Below, piece by piece: positions 57,208 through 64,000 of a DNA stretch of 64,000 bases. Within the stretch, counting starts at the first letter, position 1; each line of letters begins with the position of its first letter. Under the pieces are notes generated by a model, which made no database searches, was not told the DNA's origin, and saw nothing but the letters and a program-made list of their open reading frames with translations. The position numbers were made by a program, and so were the translations under genes. This stretch comes from Adiantum capillus-veneris (taxonomy: Eukaryota; Streptophyta; Polypodiopsida; Polypodiales; Pteridaceae), in the NCBI GenBank assembly GCA_014529385.2, contig CM043947.1, positions 119,796,891-119,860,890 of the forward strand. Direction: 5' to 3'.

Positions 57208-58767
57208 ATGCACCTTAGGTGATGAGTGACCGAGTGCACAATTAGATTCTTTAAAAAGAAGATCAATCCACAAATCGATTTTGCACCTCAGTTAGGTTGC
57301 TAGACAAGGGTTTAGAGCTTAGTGGAGTCTAGAGTCAGTGGAACGGCTAGATCCTCTCTTAGGAGATTTAGGGAGCTGTGAGTGAAAGTGTTCAAAGCAT
57401 TTTTGCTCTTCAATATCTCTAATTTGATTGAGTACTGAAATCTCACCCGAAATCCGTCGTGTTTGTTTTGTTTGATTCATTTCCTTATGTTCTTTCATTT
57501 TTGTATTTAGGAGTAGGATAAGCAAATCACATTCCAATCAGATTTGGGGCAAAAGTTAGAATCGAGAAACCAAAAAACCATAACTTTGGCAAAAAGGCCA
57601 TAAGACTCTGAAATTTTGAAAATCTGACCAAATAGAGCTAAAATGGATTCAAATCACAAAGTGGTAGCACCAAACACTGGGAAATACTTGTCAGAGGGAG
57701 CATACCAAATTTCATCAGATTTGGCCCAGGTACTACGATCGCGATCGGTGTACCTAAGTGCCAGATTTTGACCAGATTTGTTGTGTGCCTTCCTGATAAA
57801 ATTCTAAACATGTTTGTCTAAAGCAACAATACCCAAAAACATCAAAAATCAAGGAAAACAGGCCACTTGGGTAAAACTATCCTAACAGACCCAGAAAGTG
57901 AAAAATCTTGGCTTTTGATGATCCAAATGCAAAAAGACTTGGGGGATAGCTCTAAAACATCATTGTCTACAAGCATGCCAAATTTGGTCTAATTTGGGCT
58001 CAGAAATACGATCGCGATCGGTGTACCTAAGTGCCAGATTTTGACCAGATTTCAACTGTGGGATCCTCAAGTGTATACAAACATAAAAGTCTAAAGGACC
58101 TAGAGCCAGAAACCTCAAAATACCTGTCAAACCATCTGAATACAGATCCAAGTCAAAACTGCTAAACTGACATAGAAATTGACTTTTAGTAGACCAAAAC
58201 ACATCAAAACTGGGAAGAAACCATACAGAGGGATAGCCTGTACACAAGACAACCCCAGATAGCTTCCAAATCCCTAATCACGCACCAAAATCAGATCAAA
58301 CTGATAGATTTTGGAAAACAGACACTTCCAACCAAGAACTGGTAAAAGCTTGACTTTTTAGAGTCTGAATACAAAAGTATCAGAGAGGTAGCCTTAAAAT
58401 AGCCTAATGAACAAGCTCGTGAAGTTTGTTCAAATTTGGGCTCAAAAGTATGATCGCCATCGGTGTACCTCTGGCCCAGATCTAACTCATTTTTGACCTG
58501 TTCATAGACCTAGACTATTTAAGATATCAGGAGTTGTCAAACCCAAATTGGACATACTGTCAATAATCTGCAAGCAAAATTGTGTTAAAGTCATTGTGAA
58601 AGTGTTGAATCTGCTGACAATTGGAATGATACAGTGATCTCATAGCCATCAAGTGTATTCATTTGCAAAGACCGATCAAGTAACAATCCATGCAGTCGCA
58701 GGAGTTGGAAGATCACTCCATCTCCAGGTAAGAGGTTTGGATTCAGTCAGTAAATCCCACTTTCTTC
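57208..58767 (+). promoter_or_regulatory. A2 leader with repeated GATCGCGATC palindrome
   Basis: No gene. The words ACGATCGCGATCGGTGTACC at 57735 and 58008 and a diverged copy at 58449 sit in longer repeats (AAATTTGG...CCAGATTTTGACCAGATTT). CGATCGCGATCG is a perfect palindrome. One related copy lies in the LTR. The arrangement parallels the A1 leader but with a different sequence. Confidence 0.65.
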
Positions 58768-59571
58768 ATGTTTTTGAGATCGGGAAAACAAATCAACATC
58801 CAACACCGGCATTTAGCTAATCAAGCAAGTGTTTTATCAATGGAGGAGAGTGTAAACCAAGGTGTAGTACGACCATTAGAGCCGATCCTTGAAGAAGTCA
58901 TCTCCGATACTTCTTTAGAGAGATCTTACGAGTATTTCACAGAACACTTGGGACAATTAAAACTATACGGAAGAGAAAACATGGCAGCAGGACCATCAGA
59001 CCCTTCGGCCACAATGAATCTATTGTTCATCAAGTATCAATATGACAACAAGCAAGGTGCCAAGATATACAAAGATGGTATGGACCGCTACTATGTGAAA
59101 ATAGAAGATAGATCAAGTGAGTTCAGGGACTTAGTGCCTGTGAGCTATAGCGGAGATAGGTATCTAGATGACGAGGGTATCAGGTACTTGGTAATCCTGA
59201 ATCCTAACATTGTAGACAAGTGGGGATTGATGGGCACGAAAGCCAGTATAGATGAGGAACATGAGGAGAAGGCACCAACAATGAGCTTCCCTAATGCGAG
59301 GTTAAGGCAAGAAAACAAAACTTTGAGAGTTAACACGGATAATTCCTACTTGGGGTTATACAAGTATAATAATGGAGAGCAAGATCTCTATTATAGATGC
59401 GAGGAACCCTACGTCGGAGAGATGACTAAGCGGAAAAGACTTTATGTCTTCACCTACACAGAGGGAGCAAAAACAAAAATCGCCGCATACGACAAGTATG
59501 GAAGACGATACGCAGCAATCGATAAAAAGGAGTTGGAAGGATATACGTACTTTGGGGGAGCACTCCACTAG
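58768..59571 (+). CDS. A2 gag N-terminal region (open)
   Basis: A 267-codon open frame with start MFLRSGKQ at 58768, the longest undamaged gag frame in the A lineage. The first 70 residues are acidic and low complexity (EPILEEVISDTS). The middle holds DNKQGAKIYKDGMDRYY and YRCEEPYVGEM, and near the end comes AYDKYGRRYAAIDKKE. I recognise no known domain. The frame stops at 59569 (TAG) where the sequence GALHYYVT would continue, so it was probably longer. As part of gag it may help particle formation or RNA binding; this is not shown by the sequence. Confidence 0.65.
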   Translation: MFLRSGKQINIQHRHLANQASVLSMEESVNQGVVRPLEPILEEVISDTSLERSYEYFTEHLGQLKLYGRENMAAGPSDPSATMNLLFIKYQYDNKQGAKIYKDGMDRYYVKIEDRSSEFRDLVPVSYSGDRYLDDEGIRYLVILNPNIVDKWGLMGTKASIDEEHEEKAPTMSFPNARLRQENKTLRVNTDNSYLGLYKYNNGEQDLYYRCEEPYVGEMTKRKRLYVFTYTEGAKTKIAAYDKYGRRYAAIDKKELEGYTYFGGALH

Positions 59572-60400
59572 TATTATGTCACTCCAAGCCCACTAAGACC
59601 AACACCTACAACTGTCGTGCCAGACCCGATGGCAATAGGTGGAGAGAGGACTCATGTAGCTGATTCTTTCAGTCGACCTCAGTATTCTATGCCAAGCCCC
59701 ATGGGAAAGTTACATTCCAGAGAATCAATGGCTACGAATCGAGGTAGTGTGGTTCCTATCTCTACACATACAGTAGTAGGTCCGACATTTGCAGCCACAC
59801 CATCATATTTGCCTCCTAGTAGTAGATTCGGGGTAGGGGAGCCAACGAGAGCAACCCACAACATCCATGATGCACGAGAACGATTAAGTCGAGACACGGG
59901 AGCAATGAGACTGGTCGCAGACATAGACGGATTAGGCCATCCCAAGTAGCGAATTGCATGCCGAAGAAGTATAGCAGATCAGGGGATCCATATGCCCATG
60001 TATCGCTCTTCAAGCAACTCTTAAGAGCAGAGTAGATCACTGATTTCCATACTCAATACGAGGGATTAGGGCTGACCTTGGAAGGGATGGCCTTAACATG
60101 GTTTCAACCTTTGAATCTTGAAACTTGTCCGAATATTGAACATGTATTGCGCGAGTTCGCGGAAGAATTCTCAAAACGGGGTATAAAGCATAATGTTGTA
60201 TCACAGATATATGCTTTTAAACAAAGGGAGAACGAAAAAGTGAAGTAATCATCCTTGAGATTCAAGCAATACATTGAGAGGTGCCCGAGGAGAGAATTAC
60301 CGCAGGAAGAGAGATTGTCTGTGCTCTTCATTGAAGGACTTAGGAACGAAACCTTGAAAAAGGACTTCACTTGAAGGCATGTAGCACATTTCAACAGGTT
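59572..60400 (+). pseudogene. A2 gag linker and capsid domain
   Basis: A Pro/Ser/Thr-rich linker (59617-59949) leads, after a stop at 59947, to a retrotransposon gag domain in broken frames: KKYSRSGDPYAHVSLFKQLL, LTLEGMALTWFQPLN, EHVLREFAEEFSKRG, VVSQIYAFKQRENEKVK, then RRELPQEERLSVLFIEGL and RNETLKKDF. The blocks match A1 at 55800-56300 in order and spacing. Confidence 0.8.
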
Positions 60401-61650
60401 ACATGGGAAGTGTTATATCTTGTTGATAATTGCAAAGCATATGGGGAAGTGTCAGAGGATACTAATTCAGTAACCAGTGGCTCTTCATCTATTAAGAACA
60501 AACCCTCTACCAAGAAAGATACTCATGCTTCCTTGATGCCGGCAGCTGACCAAATGATAGAGGAGGTAATGAAGAGAATGCAGCAACATATGAGATCAAA
60601 TCCGGTGATGAGATAGTCTCAGACAAGGAAATGTGACATATATGGGGGGGATCACCCGACGCCGTGGTACACACGACAGCCGAAAGCAACAGTTGTGAAT
60701 GGACGAGTTCTGAAATGGTGCACCATAGAGCAAAAATGGACAAATCATTGCACGGAAGAGTGGTTTTACAAAAAAAACTATGTGAGGGAAAGACCGTATG
60801 GACCTTCAGCAGGACCACCCCAGCCACCTCCTCCAAGATATCAAGCTGGACCAAATATGAATATGGTAGCAGGAGCAGATAGAACTCAACCTGTGTTGGG
60901 TCAACAACCTCCATTACCACAGGAAAATAGAGCCATGATTAGGTATGCTCAACCTTGTGAAGCATCACCAGGAACAAATAGTACACTTCAAGTTTCTTAT
61001 TATGAGGAACTGAATGAGCCTTACGTAACAGAACCTGAATCACAAATGTATGCAGATGAAGCCTATCAACCATGGGGAAATAGCAAGGGTATGGCACCAC
61101 CAACGTATGTAGCACAACCTTTGAGAGATCAATATTTGGTGGATGAAAGAGCGCTAATGTTCATTGCGAACCAGAACTACAAACCAAGAGGATATCCTAA
61201 TAGGGTAGGACAACCTATGGGACCACCTCCTCAAAATCAACCACCAAATGGACAGTGCTATAACTGTGGAATTATAGATCACTAGGAGCATAGTTGCCCT
61301 TTCAAAGGTAAAAAAGTGAAAATTTTTGGATTTTGTGACGGATGTGGTGTGAATCACATATTGCCAGATTGCCCAAGGAATCCGGACAACAAGGGAAAAT
61401 CAACTATAAATATTGTGGGGGTGTTACCAAGTGCAAGTAGTGGATCAGAAATTGATCCCATGATCCAAATCAATGTGATAACCAGAGCCCAAGCCAAGGA
61501 CTTAAAGAAAAACAAGCCATTGGAAGAAAAGGTCGAGTTGTCAATACCCACAAAAAATGAGAGTTTATCTATGAGAACCCAACGAAAATCCTGGAAAGCG
61601 AAACGAGACAGAATGAAAACAAGAAGGTTGAAAACCCAAATTTCCATGTA
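60401..61650 (+). pseudogene. A2 gag C-terminus with two zinc knuckles
   Basis: Frames 60371-60616, 60695-61285 and 61316-61651 are consecutive pieces. The middle one is Pro/Gln/Tyr-rich and ends in CYNCGIIDH, where a TAG at 61283 replaces the next residue of a CCHC knuckle. The rest (EHSCPF) is in the same frame. A second knuckle follows at once: FCDGCGVNHILPDCPRNPDNK. The region ends with a Lys/Arg-rich stretch. Two adjacent knuckles would bind RNA. The second knuckle tail is shared with M. Confidence 0.82.
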
Positions 61651-62890
61651 AAACAAATTACATGAAACGAAAGAGCAACTGAAACAAGAGAGAGATAGTA
61701 AGACTGCTGAGGATAACAACAAGCCGAGGAAAGCATCCTCAGGAGGATCAGTCTTGGTTGAGAAAGTGCTAGAGCCTTTAGATGCTCTATTACAAGCTTA
61801 CAAAGCAAGGCTAAAAACAAACCAAACCATAGAGCAGAGATGGTTAACTTATCCTCAACCAGAAGTGAAAACGAAGCATTTGGAAATGTGTAAACACCTC
61901 ATTGAAACAGCCCAGGCATTGATGGAACCTAAGGTGGTTAGAACCCCAGAACAAGAAGTATTGATTCACAAAGATCGAGAAAAACTAAAAATCGATGAAC
62001 CAGAACAAGTAAACGGACCCAGGCCTGAAACGATATTGTCATTGGATCACCGAGTGGTGCCGAACACCACTGATGACGCTAAGTCAATGACTATAATGCC
62101 AATTCCAGAAGTTGAAGAACCATGGCCACAACACTTATGGGAAACCATTAGAAATAGAAAGATTGCAATCAAAATTTGGGAAATCAATTTAAACCCGCTT
62201 GTTTTACCCATCAACGCATTTTGCAGATCAGCCATTCAGGCAGTTCAAATCCCTGAATGGCTTGATCAAACCCGAGTCTTCGGGTCTTACAGACAGCGTT
62301 AAACAAATCGGCAGAAACAAAATTGCAAATTTGATGAACTAAGCAAAACTAACGGAAGTGGGCAAAAGCTTTGTTAGCTTCCGCAACTTTATGAGTCTCT
62401 TCCTTCTTCCGTATGGCACTCCCAGAATTTCTGGCGGCATCTATCAATTCATCACTCGACCTTAAAGCCATACTTCGACCTGAGAGAACAGAAGCGCAAT
62501 GTTACATTCTGCTCCAATTCATGAGATTAACTTGGACAACCAATTTTACCCACGAGATATACAATCGCTGTATGGAGATGCGGGAGCGGAGGTTTCGATG
62601 GGAAGCAAAGCTCAATCCTTGAAAACCCTGCCTTCATTTATAGGTGAACACGAGGCACAATCGGAGATAAGGTTAGTTCCAACCCAGATGAGAACTATTC
62701 CACAAATGATTGACTCAAAAAGTCTTCAAGAGATGTTGTCGACACCTATAACATGCACAATCACACTGTCAGAACTCTTGAGAGTCATACCACACTTATG
62801 GGAAGACATGGGGAAACATTTGGAGAACAAAGGAGTAAAGATTCCTCTTCAGACAAACTCTACGAGAGAAGAAAACAAATAGGAAGGTCA
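61651..62890 (+). pseudogene. A2 gag-protease linker region
   Basis: Frame 61754-62302 (VEKVLEPLDALLQAYKARLK, helical and charged, PEVEEPWPQHLWETI) and frames 62413-62622 and 62499-62882 follow one another with shifts. No known domain. By position it joins gag and protease. Confidence 0.55.
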
Positions 62891-62906
62891 ACCCAAATCC
62901 CAATCA

Positions 62907-63446
62907 GTGCTCATAAACAAGGTCGGGGATTACTGTGAAGGTAAGAAAGGTAAAACAACCTTACCTGTCGAGTATCGGGATATAAAGACGATAGCTATCC
63001 TAAACAATGTAGCGGGAGTGGCAATTGCTACAAAGCAAATCTGGGAGAAATGGGGTCGTCCAGCTCTCAGAAAGACGAGAATGAAACTGAAACTCGCAGA
63101 TGGGTATGTAGAGAGACCATTGGGAATCCTGGACCAAATAGTTGTAACTTCGTGTGGAATTAACTATGAGCACACCTTTGCTGTGGTGGATTTCGGAAAA
63201 ATGAACAACTTCGACATTATTTTGGGGCGACCTTTTATGCGTCAACTCAAAATGATACAAGATTGGGGGTACGGCAAAATTTACCTAAGGCACAAAGAGA
63301 TAATAACAAAAATCAACAAGAAGGATAACAGCTATAGAGACGTTGCAAAAACACCAGTGCAAGAATTTAATTCAACCACAGTAAATGAAAAAGAAATGCC
63401 TGCATGGATCCAAACGAAAGCATGTCTGGATGTGTGGAGCATCTGA
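62907..63446 (+). pseudogene. A2 retropepsin-like protease
   Basis: A 179-codon frame. It has the layout of a gypsy aspartic protease: IAILNNVAGVAIATKQIW at the active-site position, MKLKLADGYVERPLG (flap region), EHTFAVVDFG and FDIILGRPFMRQL. The catalytic D-[TS]-G is not there; NNVAG stands in its place, so activity is doubtful unless the lineage uses another arrangement. The protease would cut the gag-pol polyprotein. The frame ends at 63444; the flanking frame continues in a shifted register. Confidence 0.75.
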
Positions 63447-64000
63447 TTGTGGAGACATAATCAAAGAGGAATGCGTATTGGAAAGATCCGTAGAAGACGA
63501 GGCTTATCTCCCAGAACCTTTCCCTGAACATTTATTTGAGCCATTTGGGTGGACTCAAATATTGTCAACCTTGGACGTATGTGTTAACAAATGCACGCCT
63601 ACAAAATTTTGTGATGATGAAGGATACAACCTAGTAACGTTGCAAATGGCTAGCGTCATCCTTGAGTAAGGATCAGAGAGCGAGGAACAAGCAGAACCAC
63701 CACGTGAGACTGAGTGTAAAAGAATAATTGATGAGATATCTGTAGTGAGCGATAGGAATCGAACAGAGGAGGAATTCACAGATTCACTAAGCGGTGACCT
63801 TCCATCACTGGGTGATGAAATCCAAATGATAGATGCTGATGATGAAAGATCAAGTGGATCAGAGACGAATAGAAAATACAGGTCGAGACAGGACAGGTTT
63901 TACGAGTTTTCTAACCAGAAACCTAATCAACAAGAGCGGTATAAATCCAAGAGAACAGGAAAATCAAGAGCAAATAAGCATAATCTGATGCCTCTTGTCA
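63447..64000 (+). pseudogene. A2 region after protease, cut by window end
   Basis: It continues as an acidic then basic low-complexity stretch (frame 63385-63669, then in-frame text such as DEISVVSDRNRTEEEFTDS and GSETNRKYRSRQDRFYEF). No RT block is reached before the window ends. Confidence 0.5.

Larger units (their letters stand above)
48735..64000 (+). mobile_element. A1: Athila/Tat-like gypsy retrotransposon, with nested S and A2
   Basis: Its 5' LTR starts in the G3 RNase H; the preceding 5 bases CCATT would be the target duplication. After the LTR come a TTGGTGCC-type primer site, a 4.9 kb leader (2.1 kb without S), and gag from 54546. A2 is inserted in gag at 56343 and runs to the window end, so the rest of A1 lies outside. 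I place it with Athila/Tat-like elements from the primer site, long leader and LRSG gag start; no RT is visible to confirm this. Confidence 0.78.

Noticed and set aside
57721-58470. Bacterial-style operators from GATCGCGATC palindromes
   Set aside because: The context is a plant retrotransposon leader with related copies in the LTR.

Overview
This window is plant DNA made almost entirely of transposable elements nested inside one another. I found no convincing host gene, rRNA, tRNA or CRISPR array. The retrotransposon lineages (Ty3/gypsy chromovirus, Athila/Tat-like gypsy, Ty1/copia with a tRNA-iMet primer site), GT-AG-like exon edges, long LTRs and (AG)n/(GT)n microsatellites all fit a land plant with a large genome. 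The transposase type and the gag/protease type at the right end suggest a non-flowering plant such as a fern, lycophyte or conifer, but that is only an inference. Nearly every reading frame carries stops or frameshifts, so this is mostly fossil sequence.

Left and centre. A chromovirus-like gypsy element (here G1, + strand) is the host sequence. It is visible at 1-2182, 28095-28859, 43690-43944 and 45288-45916. Three insertions split it. (i) M, a minus-strand LTR retrotransposon at 2183-28094 with gag and protease remains but no recognisable polymerase. M itself contains copia element C1 (5762-12237), which is split by a 1.3 kb TIR element T1 (8339-9648), and a second gypsy element G2 (18100-26765). 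(ii) D, a 14.8 kb TIR transposon at 28864-43685 flanked by a 4-bp duplication (ATTT). It carries a degenerate transposase gene on the minus strand and, on the plus strand, a broken multi-exon gene ending in an FCP1/NIF-type HAD phosphatase-like domain. D contains a minus-strand copia element C2 (30904-36519, perfect 5-bp duplication TGAAG), which contains a 458-bp MITE. (iii) T2 (43945-45283), a second copy of the T1 family.

Right. At 45916 the integrase of G1 joins directly to the gag of another copy, G3 (45917-48734). G3 is interrupted by A1, an Athila/Tat-like element starting at 48735. A1 is interrupted by S, a 2.77 kb LTR-like insertion (51078-53849, perfect duplication TCTAC), and then inside its gag by a relative, A2 (5' LTR 56343-57188). 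A2 runs off the right edge of the window after its gag, zinc-knuckle and protease regions.

How the parts relate. LTRs, primer-binding sites, polypurine tracts and target duplications give most element boundaries and a relative insertion order: G1 first, then M, D and T2, then C1, G2 and C2, then T1 and the small MITE; separately G3, then A1, then S and A2. The most unusual items are transposon D with its phosphatase-like passenger gene and element-specific GGTAGCTACC motif, the dispersed palindromes in the A1 and A2 leaders, and a stop codon shared by both copia copies.
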